Source of the DNA: Flavobacterium sp.
GTDB lineage: Bacteria; Bacteroidota; Bacteroidia; Flavobacteriales; Flavobacteriaceae
Length of the DNA stretch: 14,084 nt
Assembly (NCBI GenBank): GCA_018062725.1
Contig: JAGORP010000054.1
Coordinates: 1-14,084 of the forward strand
Direction: 5' to 3'
Shown here: positions 8,401 to 14,084 of the stretch, one piece after another
Numbering within the stretch: position 1 is the stretch's first letter
How the letters are laid out: the number at the start of each line of letters is the position of its first letter
Position numbers and translations under genes: made by a program
The notes under the pieces: model-generated
Told to the model about the DNA's origin: nothing
What the model saw: only the letters and a program-made list of their open reading frames with translations
Database searches by the model: none

Positions 8401-10250
8401 AAACAACTTGGCGTCCCTCCAGTTTCATTATAAATATAGACGGTTGTGTCGGTAGTGATTATCGTTCCAACGGGTAGCATTGGTAAACCTTGATTTGGTC
8501 CAGAGTAATAGTTTCCTCCATTGGCTAGAGGAGGCAGTGTATATTGAACACAGACATATTGATTCGGAATTAAATCGATAGCAGGTCTTGGTTTTACAAT
8601 TAAATTAAAAGATTGTATTGTGTTAAAACAAGTTGGCTCGGTGCTGTTTTCAATTCGAATAAAAATAGTTGTATTTCCAGTGATTAGAGGTGAACTACTA
8701 TCAATTGGATTGCTATCATTGTCAGCATCAGATTGACTAAAATGATAACTTAAAGTATAAATACTAGGCGATTGTCCACCCATAATTGTTGCCGATAGTG
8801 CCGCTAAATCAAAAGCCGCAGAATTTGAACCCGAAGCAGTCTCACAACGGGTAATATCTCCAGGATCGGTGGAAGTTGGAGGTGGTGTTAATTGCAAATG
8901 AAAAGATTTCGTAACATAACAACCAGTACTATCTTGAATTCTCATCCAAATAATTTTAGGTAAGGCGCCTGATGCTACTACTTGAGAAATAGCTAATGGA
9001 TTGGTGTTATTTTGCGCTTCCGTTTGTAAATTATGGTAACTAATTGTAAAAGCATTTGAAGGATCTACAACGGTTGTGTTGAATGATAAATCATAGGTAT
9101 ACGAAGGTTGTCCATTATTACATTTATACAAATCGACTGGATTCGGAGTTGAAACCGCTGAATTGTATTCTATCACAATGTCGTTTGTAGCCACTTCACA
9201 AAGGGTAGTAGCAATATAATACGTTAACAAATAGGTTCCGGGATTGTTTATGGTTAAATTCGGTCCCGTTTCTCCTGGAATTGGAACTCCATTTTCATCT
9301 TTCCAAACAAAAGTAAATAATGAAGGATCTAATCCTGAAGTGATGGTATAGCTTACATTGGTACCATCATTCGAGCATAATGCAGTTGCATTGGCAATTG
9401 TTAAATCGGGCCCTAATACATCTTGGTTGAAAACAAAGCTACTTCCTCCTAAAAATAAAGCCGAATCAAAACGAACGTCATTGTTGGTCCCTCCATTATC
9501 AGCAATTACCAATTTAATATGGTATAATCTATTGGGAGTTAATGTTGAGGAAGCATTCATTAAAACGGTTTGTCCGTTAAAATTGGTTGCCGACGCTGCT
9601 GCGTTTGAACCTCCATTAAAAGCTCCAAAATAACTCGGATTGGCAGAAGGACAGGAAGAATTGTATAAAGCATCTCGAACAGTTCCTACTGATATTGGCG
9701 TGGATGTACTCGGAACTACAGCCAAATTTGTGGTAATTCCAGTAACCGAATCGGTTAATAAAAAGGCAAATGCGTCGGGGGATTGACATTGAAATGTCCC
9801 ATATTCTTCTGAAGCAAATAAAAATTGAAAGTTAAAATAGGAGGAATAGGTTGTGAAATCAAATTCAAGTACCGTGGCATTCATAGAATTCATCGAAATT
9901 CCAGCGGCTAATAAAGTAGTTTCCAAATTTGTATCGCCCAACCAAGCAGCGCTACCATCACTCAAATCGGAAGTGTTTGGCCCTGGGGAATTTACAGCAC
10001 TTCCACTACTCAAAATTACACCCGAAGCCAAAGGAAAAGCTGTATTCGTGTTGGTAAAATATCCTATTCCGTTACTAGAACCATAAAATGTTCCGGTTCT
10101 TGAAGTGACATTGGCTACATTGGCACACGGACTATTCACAAGAACATTTCGGACTAAATCATCAGCAGTTCTGGTGTCATTTATAGTAATGACTTGCGAA
10201 AAGCCAAAGCAAGAGTATAAAATTCCAAATAACGATAAAACCTTTTTCAT
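5430..10250 (-). CDS. Choice-of-anchor L, multi-repeat secreted protein with T9SS type B sorting domain
   Basis: A 1606-aa predicted cell-surface or secreted protein. Residues 1-19 are a signal peptide (MKKVLSLFGILYSCFGFSQ). About 20-272 is a choice-of-anchor L domain (RTADDLVRNVLV, PLASGVILSSG, FQFLFASEEYG, SPDAFAFLL, YHIKLVIADNGG). About 280-555 holds a PKD-like segment (FTFVWKDENG) and two modules with a SYH..Q..A.....NP motif. About 560-1245 is nine ~77-aa modules, each with two Cys: 567/616, 640/690, 717/767, 789/834, 858/913, 938/1002, 1027/1083, 1110/1162 and 1185/1232. Then come another SYY..S.DA module, a PKD-like segment (YSFEWTQDGN), a SprB-like segment (NYSYQLDGGLFQ), and from about 1519 the type B (gliding-motility-associated) C-terminal domain (FTPNGDNYHETW, ISIFDRFGKFI, GWNGTYNGQPLPATDYW). 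The family is exported by type IX secretion, with the C-terminal domain as signal. Role unknown; adhesion is a guess. No PorP/SprF partner adjoins it. Confidence 0.93.
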   Translation of the reverse strand: MKKVLSLFGILYSCFGFSQVITINDTRTADDLVRNVLVNSPCANVANVTSRTGTFYGSSNGIGYFTNTNTAFPLASGVILSSGSAVNSPGPNTSDLSDGSAAWLGDTNLETTLLAAGISMNSMNATVLEFDFTTYSSYFNFQFLFASEEYGTFQCQSPDAFAFLLTDSVTGITTNLAVVPSTSTPISVGTVRDALYNSSCPSANPSYFGAFNGGSNAAASATNFNGQTVLMNASSTLTPNRLYHIKLVIADNGGTNNDVRFDSALFLGGSSFVFNQDVLGPDLTIANATALCSNDGTNVSYTITSGLDPSLFTFVWKDENGVPIPGETGPNLTINNPGTYLLTYYIATTLCEVATNDIVIEYNSAVSTPNPVDLYKCNNGQPSYTYDLSFNTTVVDPSNAFTISYHNLQTEAQNNTNPLAISQVVASGALPKIIWMRIQDSTGCYVTKSFHLQLTPPPTSTDPGDITRCETASGSNSAAFDLAALSATIMGGQSPSIYTLSYHFSQSDADNDSNPIDSSSPLITGNTTIFIRIENSTEPTCFNTIQSFNLIVKPRPAIDLIPNQYVCVQYTLPPLANGGNYYSGPNQGLPMLPVGTIITTDTTVYIYNETGGTPSCFSQHSFDITIVDVNDITPADMSVCTAAALPAYPLPGTKYYLDAAFTQEVLPGHIINTLGTTTIHVQFTFTDPSCTLIADTFDITISQTPIISTVFSTLFDCTQVSTLPVIVTDVGTGNYYTYDPATDVYTVLSLPITSTTHVYAFAENNGCRSTIFDFMVYINSLGIPNVDLCIPPYTLTASPVGEYRDAPNGGGNIIPPGAITQTTRIYTYIPGATCADDDFFDITFHQPTLTAPLPVTTCDSYLLPVNPEGGRYFRGQNGPGNGLPELFAGIDSITATETIWVYKESTFALTPVCYNEVPWTITINPKPAIDSRGNIIECYSYNLTALTNGNYFDNPYDPNNPSAQIPITDFFIDASDLNAEDDIPNRIKTIYITAVNPNDPFCFSENSFTITFDGIEATNLGPTQTHCNFYDLPTLPANNFYYDAPGGPYGTGNLITLPRQYTSSTAAGSPIYVFTETNNRFTCRDEKAFDIVINYTPVLTPTVQNTIVACDTYTLNPLTIGTYYTGPGKTGSIINAPVTYDINNLPPTVIYAYAETATIPNCTVEEEIRITLNNVTELPDVPATCNSYTLNPSALQPGENYYTNSGGSGLLAPNATITNTQTIFIYRNFGTCVDESDFIVTIIPTPIANSAIILPVCDTYTGNNSTNFDGIYQFDLTQVEVAVLGSQTPASDFIFSYYTNSTDASTGSNPITTPTAYVNSNPTNMSPYFGSVWVRIANTTSTNPCYAITEVRLTVYPLPEPHIGSEYFICEDLSVSPTQVSYTTIDTAISGSNYSFEWTQDGNPYGGNTSSITTNEEGTYTVTITNLTTNCENTVGTKVTKYAPYITIDYSDAFANPSYITVNVLGPGSGNYSYQLDGGLFQDSNVFYNVSPGVHTVNAIDKDEHCSPEPLTATIINYPKYFTPNGDNYHETWNIPDLKKTNPNAPISIFDRFGKFIIQITPSTTGWNGTYNGQPLPATDYWFSVDFNEPKNDSPKTFKAHFSLKR

Positions 10251-10267
10251 AAATAGGGTATAAGGTT

Positions 10268-10275
10268 CAAATATA
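10268..10275 (-). promoter_or_regulatory. Putative -7 element for the 1606-aa protein gene
   Basis: The minus strand reads TATATTTG here, a full match to TAnnTTTG, 17 bp before the ATG at 10248-10250. The implied leader is only about 12 nt. No TTG is found at -33; instead a perfect 12-bp palindrome, GTGAAATTTCAC (10294-10305), occupies that position and might be a protein-binding site. Confidence 0.45.
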
Positions 10276-10334
10276 TATTTTTATCGATAAAAAGTGAAAT
10301 TTCACCGATGAATTACTTTTATTGTTGCTATAAA

Positions 10335-10361
10335 TCAGAAATTACTTAAATAAATTTCTGA
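10335..10361. repeat. Small inverted repeat in the divergent argS intergenic region
   Basis: TCAGAAATT (10335-10343) pairs perfectly with AATTTCTGA (10353-10361) around a 9-nt loop. It lies upstream of both divergent transcripts and has no T-run, so it is not an intrinsic terminator. It may be an operator or may have arisen by chance in AT-rich DNA. Confidence 0.3.
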
Positions 10362-10416
10362 AAGATTTAATCAAGAGCAGTCCTGTATAAATTTACTAAA
10401 AATTCTATTAAAATAG

Positions 10417-10424
10417 TATCTTTG
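10417..10424 (+). promoter_or_regulatory. Putative -7 element of argS
   Basis: TATCTTTG matches the TAnnTTTG consensus and lies 22 bp before the argS ATG, giving a leader of about 17 nt. A TTG -33 element is not evident; the AT-rich stretch TTTACTAAAAATT lies roughly where it would be expected. Confidence 0.55.
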
Positions 10425-10446
10425 CATCTTTAAAAAATTATTAATT

Positions 10447-12228
10447 ATGTCATTAGTACAAATTCTTACGCCAAAAATTACACAAGCCGTTCAGGACTTG
10501 TTTGAAGTTCAACTTGATAAAGTAGAGTTTCAAGCGACCCGCAGGGAATTTGAAGGAGACATAACGATGGTGGTTTTTCCTTTGTTAAAGCTGGTTAAAG
10601 GTAATCCTGTGGAAATTGGTACCAAAATCGGAAATTATTTAGTAGAAAATGTGGCTGAGGTTGTTAAATTCAACGTGGTGCAAGGGTTTTTAAATATCGT
10701 AATTTCTGATGTTTACTTTATTCAGTTTTTAAATCATATTAGAGACAATAGTACATTTGGATTTGTTACACCATCAACGGAAAGCAAGGCTATAATGGTC
10801 GAATTTGCTTCACCCAACACGAATAAACCGTTGCATTTAGGGCACATCCGTAATATTTTATTAGGCTATTCGGTAGCTCAAATTATTGAAGCTTCTGGCC
10901 AAAAAACCTATAAAACACAAATCATCAACGATCGTGGTATTCATATCTGTAAATCGATGTTGGCTTGGGAAAAATTCGGAAATGGACAAACTCCTGAATC
11001 AACCGGTTTGAAAGGCGATAAATTGGTCGGAAATTTTTATGTAGAATTTGATAAAATCTATAAAGCCGAAATCAAAGATTTAATGGCGCAAGGTAAAACT
11101 GAAGACGAAGCCAAAAAAGAAGCGCCATCTATAATGGAAGCTCAAGAAATGCTACGTAAATGGGAAGCTGGCGACGAAAAAGTGGTGGCACTTTGGAAAA
11201 AAATGAATCAGTGGGTGTACGACGGATTTGAAGCGACTTACAAAAGTTTGGGCGTGAATTTCGATTCGTATTACTATGAAAGTGATACCTATTTGTTAGG
11301 AAAAGAAGTGGTGCAATTCGGATTGGAAAAAGGGATTTTCGAAAAAGATCCTGATGGTTCGGTTTGGATTGATTTAACCGAAGATGGTTTAGATCGAAAA
11401 ATCGTATTGCGTTCTGATGGGACTGCGGTTTATATGACACAGGATATTGGTACGGCGATTCAACGTGTGAAGGATAATCCAGATGTGGGTGGAATGGTGT
11501 ATACCGTTGGAAATGAACAAGATTACCATTTTAAGGTATTGTTCTTAATCTTGAAAAAATTAGGATTTGATTGGGCGGAAAGTCTGTATCATTTATCGTA
11601 CGGAATGGTTGAATTGCCTTCCGGAAAAATGAAATCTCGTGAAGGTACCGTAGTCGATGCTGATGATTTAATGGAAGAAATGGTAACGACTGCGCAAACT
11701 ATTTCGGAAGAATTAGGAAAATTGGAAGGTTATTCGGAAAATGAAAAATCGGAATTATACAAAACTATCGGAATGGGTGCTTTAAAATATTATATGCTTA
11801 AAGTAGATTCTAAGAAAACAATGATGTTTAATCCAGAAGAATCGGTAGATTTTAACGGAAATACGGGACCTTTTATTCAATATACGTACGCGCGTATTCA
11901 ATCGATTTTACGAAAAGCCGATTTTGATTATAATGTCACACCGAGCGCAGTCGAGGTGATTCATGAAAAAGAAAAAGAGCTAATCAAACAAGTGAGTTTA
12001 TTTCCAGAAATTATTCAAAGTGCAGCACAAAACCATAGTCCAGCATTAGTAGCTAATTACACCTACGATTTGGTTAAAGAATTTAACTCGTTTTACCAAA
12101 ATGTTTCCATCTTAGGAGAAGAAAATCTAGATAAAAAAGTATTCCGTGTCCAACTTGCCAATAAAGTAGGGCAAACGATAAAAAATGCTTTTGGTCTTTT
12201 AGGAATTAACGTTCCTGAGAGAATGTAA
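10447..12228 (+). CDS. argS: Arginine--tRNA ligase
   Basis: A 593-aa class I aminoacyl-tRNA synthetase that charges tRNA-Arg with arginine in the cytoplasm using ATP. The N-terminal ~100 residues fit the ArgRS-specific tRNA-contacting domain. The catalytic domain follows with FASPNTNKPLHLGHIRN; the HIGH signature is HLGH at residues 130-133. The KMSKS-equivalent loop is KMKSREG (394-400), the degenerate form seen in many ArgRS. The C-terminal anticodon-binding (DALR) domain starts around residue 470 (FNGNTGPFIQYTYARIQSIL) and ends in FGLLGINVPERM. Length fits the bacterial family (E. coli 577 aa). The ATG at 10447 follows a -7 motif closely and no upstream in-frame start is better. The gene stands alone between a divergent gene and a convergent one and ends in a strong terminator. 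Confidence 0.98.
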   Translation: MSLVQILTPKITQAVQDLFEVQLDKVEFQATRREFEGDITMVVFPLLKLVKGNPVEIGTKIGNYLVENVAEVVKFNVVQGFLNIVISDVYFIQFLNHIRDNSTFGFVTPSTESKAIMVEFASPNTNKPLHLGHIRNILLGYSVAQIIEASGQKTYKTQIINDRGIHICKSMLAWEKFGNGQTPESTGLKGDKLVGNFYVEFDKIYKAEIKDLMAQGKTEDEAKKEAPSIMEAQEMLRKWEAGDEKVVALWKKMNQWVYDGFEATYKSLGVNFDSYYYESDTYLLGKEVVQFGLEKGIFEKDPDGSVWIDLTEDGLDRKIVLRSDGTAVYMTQDIGTAIQRVKDNPDVGGMVYTVGNEQDYHFKVLFLILKKLGFDWAESLYHLSYGMVELPSGKMKSREGTVVDADDLMEEMVTTAQTISEELGKLEGYSENEKSELYKTIGMGALKYYMLKVDSKKTMMFNPEESVDFNGNTGPFIQYTYARIQSILRKADFDYNVTPSAVEVIHEKEKELIKQVSLFPEIIQSAAQNHSPALVANYTYDLVKEFNSFYQNVSILGEENLDKKVFRVQLANKVGQTIKNAFGLLGINVPERM

Positions 12229-12233
12229 AATTG

Positions 12234-12260
12234 AAGGTCCGCTTTTAGCGGACCTTTTTT
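12234..12260 (+). terminator. Intrinsic terminator of argS
   Basis: A 10-bp perfect stem, AAGGTCCGCT (12234-12243) with AGCGGACCTT (12247-12256), a 3-nt loop and a T-run through 12260, six bases after the argS stop codon. The T-run overlaps the stop codon (12259-12261) of the convergent 90-aa gene. In the opposite direction the stem is followed by CAATTTTA, so it may also act on that transcript, less efficiently. Confidence 0.95.
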
Positions 12261-12531
12261 AATTCAGATTGAAATTGCCTTCAAAATCTGTATAATTAAT
12301 AAAACCATTTTTCTTTTTATCGAAATCCATCAAACTTTGTAATTCAAAGAGTTCAAACCGATTGATTAAAATCATAAAGTTTTTTTGTAAAGTGGGAATC
12401 GGAATTTTTTTGCTATAAATAGAATTTTCATATTCTTTTTCCCAATAACTGATATCTATTTTTTGTAAATACTCTTTAAAAGTTTTAAGTTCCTCAGTAG
12501 TTAAACTGAAATGCAAATTGTTAAAACTCAA
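12259..12531 (-). CDS. Hypothetical protein, 90 aa, TTG start
   Basis: I do not recognise the family. The 90-aa product is hydrophilic, has no signal peptide or membrane segment and looks mostly helical (TEELKTFKEYLQKIDISYW, LQKNFMILINRFELFELQSL), suggesting a small cytoplasmic protein. The composition (balanced charges, few rare residues) looks like real coding sequence. There is no ATG near the N-terminus: the frame opens at TTG (12529-12531), a TAA stop lies two codons upstream (12535-12537), and the first internal ATG is around residue 53. TTG is therefore the likely start; a decayed gene that lost its 5' end is possible. It follows the DUF6607-like gene on the same strand by 80 bp and converges with argS. 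A 20-bp palindrome (12551-12570) lies just upstream and could control it. Confidence 0.65.
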   Translation of the reverse strand: MSFNNLHFSLTTEELKTFKEYLQKIDISYWEKEYENSIYSKKIPIPTLQKNFMILINRFELFELQSLMDFDKKKNGFINYTDFEGNFNLN

Positions 12532-12550
12532 TTGTTAATTATGACAGTTT

Positions 12551-12570
12551 GGGATATAAATTAATATCCC
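12551..12570. repeat. 20-bp near-perfect palindrome upstream of the 90-aa gene
   Basis: GGGATATAAATTAATATCCC is symmetric at 18 of 20 positions; the only mismatch is the pair 12558/12563. It lies between the stop of the DUF6607-like gene and the start of the 90-aa gene. On the minus strand it is followed by AAACTGTCA, not a T-run, so it does not fit a terminator for the upstream gene. An operator or an mRNA hairpin near the TTG start are the alternatives. Confidence 0.5.
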
Positions 12571-12611
12571 ATTTTCTGTTTCCTTAAGTTTTGTAAAATT
12601 GCAACACATCT

Positions 12612-13514
12612 TTAATTAATGATATAACTGTCAATTATTTTATTTACTTCTTCTCTTGTTGCTTCTGGTTTTAAGCTAAATAAAGCCATGAAAAGTGGTT
12701 GCTTTTCCACTGTTTTATGAAGCGATAGGTCTTTGTTTTTTGAGAAAACGATTTCCCATTTATTTCTCACTTTTTTCCAAACAGAATTGTTTTTTGCCCA
12801 CCAATCTTGTGCTAATTTACATTTAGCATCCGGTACTTTTGTATATATATCATGTCCTTTTTCTTGTGCTAATACAACATCTTTTTCGTTGTCTTTTCTA
12901 ACAAGCTTACTGTTGTCTTGGTCGTGAATCCAACCATAATTGGTGATTTCATGCACATTCGTTCGTTGTAACACATTATAATCATTACGTATGGTATGTT
13001 CTCTTCTTGGAAGCGGCGCATCGGTTGTGTTTTCCCAATAATGTCTTCCGTCTTGATGAGTCCAAGTTGCTGTTCCTTCATATCTTGGACTGTCATCTAC
13101 TTGATATACTTTTTGAGTCCATTGTCCTTTTACATCTTTATCTTTTAATCTCTTAAAATTCCATGTGGTTTCTTTATTAAAGAAGAAAAAATCGGTATTC
13201 TCAAACAACCAATCCTGACGCCAATGCTTCACAATAGATTCTTCTGTTTTTCCGGTAATTAATAAATGTTGTAGTACAATTTTGTTAGGTTGGTCTTCAA
13301 GTAGTTCAATCCATTCTAAAGCAGTATCATGTTTAATAGGTGATTTTTTATACAAACTGTCTTTTGAATAACTAAATGTTTCTGCAAAATTAAATTGTAC
13401 TTCATAACAGCCACACATCGATTTAATCGCTTTTTGGTCATCTGCTTTTTTATTTTGACTGTAACTATTTGTTATATAAAGAGTTGTCAAAATGAAAAGA
13501 GGTATTTTTTTCAT
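12612..13514 (-). CDS. DUF6607-like secreted protein
   Basis: A 300-aa protein of unknown biochemical function. Residues 1-20 form a signal peptide (MKKIPLFILTTLYITNSYSQ) without a lipobox cysteine, so it is predicted to be exported and soluble in the periplasm. It resembles the Bacteroidota family DUF6607 by memory of the MCGCYEV..NFAETF motif (Cys34 and Cys36) and the HWRQDW motif (97-102). Other visible features are an aromatic-rich centre (WTHQDGRHYWENT, NYGWIHDQD) and a third Cys in DAKCKLAQDWW. The abundance of His and Trp suggests ligand binding, but this is inference. It is divergent from the TonB-dependent receptor at 13620, with a shared ~105-bp regulatory region, so a joint role in uptake of a nutrient is plausible. 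The ATG at 13512-13514 gives a canonical signal peptide. Confidence 0.85.
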   Translation of the reverse strand: MKKIPLFILTTLYITNSYSQNKKADDQKAIKSMCGCYEVQFNFAETFSYSKDSLYKKSPIKHDTALEWIELLEDQPNKIVLQHLLITGKTEESIVKHWRQDWLFENTDFFFFNKETTWNFKRLKDKDVKGQWTQKVYQVDDSPRYEGTATWTHQDGRHYWENTTDAPLPRREHTIRNDYNVLQRTNVHEITNYGWIHDQDNSKLVRKDNEKDVVLAQEKGHDIYTKVPDAKCKLAQDWWAKNNSVWKKVRNKWEIVFSKNKDLSLHKTVEKQPLFMALFSLKPEATREEVNKIIDSYIIN

Positions 13515-13542
13515 AATTTTTTTGTTTAAGAATTTTCTGATG

Positions 13543-13550
13543 CAAATATA
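13543..13550 (-). promoter_or_regulatory. Putative -7 element for the DUF6607-like gene
   Basis: The minus strand reads TATATTTG, matching TAnnTTTG, 28 bp before the ATG at 13512-13514, with a predicted leader of about 24 nt. No TTG lies at the -33 position, which is instead occupied by the palindrome at 13555-13571. This would fit an activated or repressed promoter. Confidence 0.5.
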
Positions 13551-13554
13551 TTAA

Positions 13555-13571
13555 ATTTATTTAGAATAAAT
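13555..13571. promoter_or_regulatory. Candidate shared operator between divergent genes
   Basis: ATTTATT-TAG-AATAAAT is a perfect 7-3-7 inverted repeat located midway between the two divergent -7 motifs, in the -33 region of both. It overlaps TTTAGAAT (13560-13567), whose exact inverse ATTCTAAA recurs at 13610-13617 in the leader of the plus-strand receptor gene. A metal- or nutrient-responsive regulator such as Fur is an attractive guess, but AT-richness makes chance palindromes common. Confidence 0.4.
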
Positions 13572-13583
13572 AAAAATAAGATA

Positions 13584-13591
13584 TATATTTG
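13584..13591 (+). promoter_or_regulatory. Putative -7 element for the TonB-dependent receptor gene
   Basis: TATATTTG matches TAnnTTTG and lies 28 bp before the ATG at 13620, predicting a leader of about 24 nt that contains the ATTCTAAA half-site. No TTG -33 element is present. Confidence 0.5.
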
Positions 13592-13619
13592 TCAAAATTA
13601 TTAAGAACGATTCTAAACA

Positions 13620-14084
13620 ATGAAAAATAGCGTTTATATATTAGTTGTGATTTTTATAAGCTTACACGGAAAAAGCCAAGAGAAAAAAATTGATTCTACA
13701 AGCGTTAAGCAACTAAATGAAGTGGTAGTTACAGGTCAATTTTTGCCTCAAACTATTAAGAAGTCTGTATTTAATGTTCGATTAATTACAGCTAAAGACA
13801 TTCAAAATTTAGCCGCGAATAATTTGTCGGATGTTTTGAGTCAATATTTAAATATTACTGTTCAACCCAGCGGAACAACTGGTCGTTCAACAGTTTCCTT
13901 ATTCGGTTTGGATGCGCAATATTTTAAAATTTTAGTTGATGGGGTGCCTTTGGTAAATGAATCAGGTTTGGGAAATAATACCGATTTGTCACAAATCAAT
14001 TTAGACGATATTGCACAAATTGAAATTGTAGAAGGTTCTATGGGAGTTACTCACGGAGCCAATGCGGTTAGTGGTGTTTTAAAT
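13620..14084 (+). CDS. TonB-dependent receptor, 5' part (runs off the window)
   Basis: Starts at ATG 13620 and stays open for 155 codons to the window edge, so the barrel is not visible. Residues 1-20 form a signal peptide (MKNSVYILVVIFISLHGKSQ). A TonB-box-like stretch, LNEVVVTG (32-39), follows at once, so there is no N-terminal carboxypeptidase-like domain, unlike the two barrel proteins further left. From about 45 comes a classical plug domain: VFNVRLITAKDI, NLSDVLSQYLNI, LFGLDAQYFKILVDGVPL, and IAQIEIVEGSMGVTHGANAVSGVLN. It is predicted to import a siderophore, haem, vitamin or similar ligand across the outer membrane using TonB energy; the specificity cannot be judged from the plug. It is divergent from the DUF6607-like gene. 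Confidence 0.93.
   Translation, partial: MKNSVYILVVIFISLHGKSQEKKIDSTSVKQLNEVVVTGQFLPQTIKKSVFNVRLITAKDIQNLAANNLSDVLSQYLNITVQPSGTTGRSTVSLFGLDAQYFKILVDGVPLVNESGLGNNTDLSQINLDDIAQIEIVEGSMGVTHGANAVSGVLN

Noticed and set aside
10251..10446. T-box or other riboswitch controlling argS
   Set aside because: The predicted leader is only about 17 nt and no conserved T-box sequence or terminator/antiterminator pair is present.
11129..11440. 103-aa minus-strand open frame inside argS
   Set aside because: Antisense to the conserved catalytic part of argS, with no promoter or recognisable motif.
12542..12633. 8-bp inverted pair TGACAGTT (12542-12549) / AACTGTCA (12626-12633) around the end of the DUF6607-like gene
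   Set aside because: The arms are far apart, one lies inside coding sequence, and an 8-bp match is expected by chance in a region of this size.
1..14084. Mobile element, phage or defence island
   Set aside because: No transposase, integrase, phage structural, toxin-antitoxin or nuclease motif was found in any recognised gene; the gene content looks like ordinary flavobacterial chromosome.

Overview
The window looks like a chromosomal segment from a member of the Flavobacteriaceae, most likely Flavobacterium or a close relative. The basis is the AT-rich sequence, Bacteroidota-type -7 promoter motifs (TAnnTTTG) upstream of most genes, absence of clear Shine-Dalgarno sequences, two PF14905-type outer-membrane barrel proteins, a secreted protein that starts with a choice-of-anchor L domain and ends in a type IX secretion (type B) sorting domain, and a flavobacterial-looking arginyl-tRNA synthetase. 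I ran no database search; family names come from recognising motifs by eye.

Left part (1-5400): a 16-copy array of the heptamer TGCTAAC (12-123) lies directly behind the stop codon of the first of two tandem, minus-strand, paralogous outer-membrane beta-barrel receptor-like proteins (837 and 801 aa). Both have a signal peptide, a carboxypeptidase-regulatory-like domain, a plug-like domain, a long barrel and an unusual Gly-rich tail ending in GGGMF. A strong terminator (2751-2784) separates them and each has its own -7 motif, so they look like independent units made by an old duplication.

Middle (5380-10450): a 1606-aa minus-strand secreted protein with its own terminator. Its centre holds nine consecutive ~77-residue modules, each with exactly two cysteines. 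No PorP/SprF-like partner is in the window. A 196-bp divergent intergenic region separates it from argS (plus strand), the only housekeeping gene here, which ends in a strong GC-rich terminator.

Right part (12259-14084): a 90-aa unknown protein that appears to start at TTG, then a 300-aa secreted protein recognised as DUF6607-like, and, divergent from it, the first 155 codons of a TonB-dependent receptor that runs off the window. The ~105-bp region between the last two carries two back-to-back -7 motifs with a palindrome midway between them and a TTTAGAAT/ATTCTAAA half-site pair, suggesting shared regulation of a nutrient (possibly iron or haem) uptake unit.

No tRNA, rRNA, CRISPR, insertion sequence or phage gene was seen. 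The most unusual items are the heptamer array, the nine-module di-cysteine repeat protein, the conserved GGGMF tails, and the DUF6607/TonB-receptor divergent unit.
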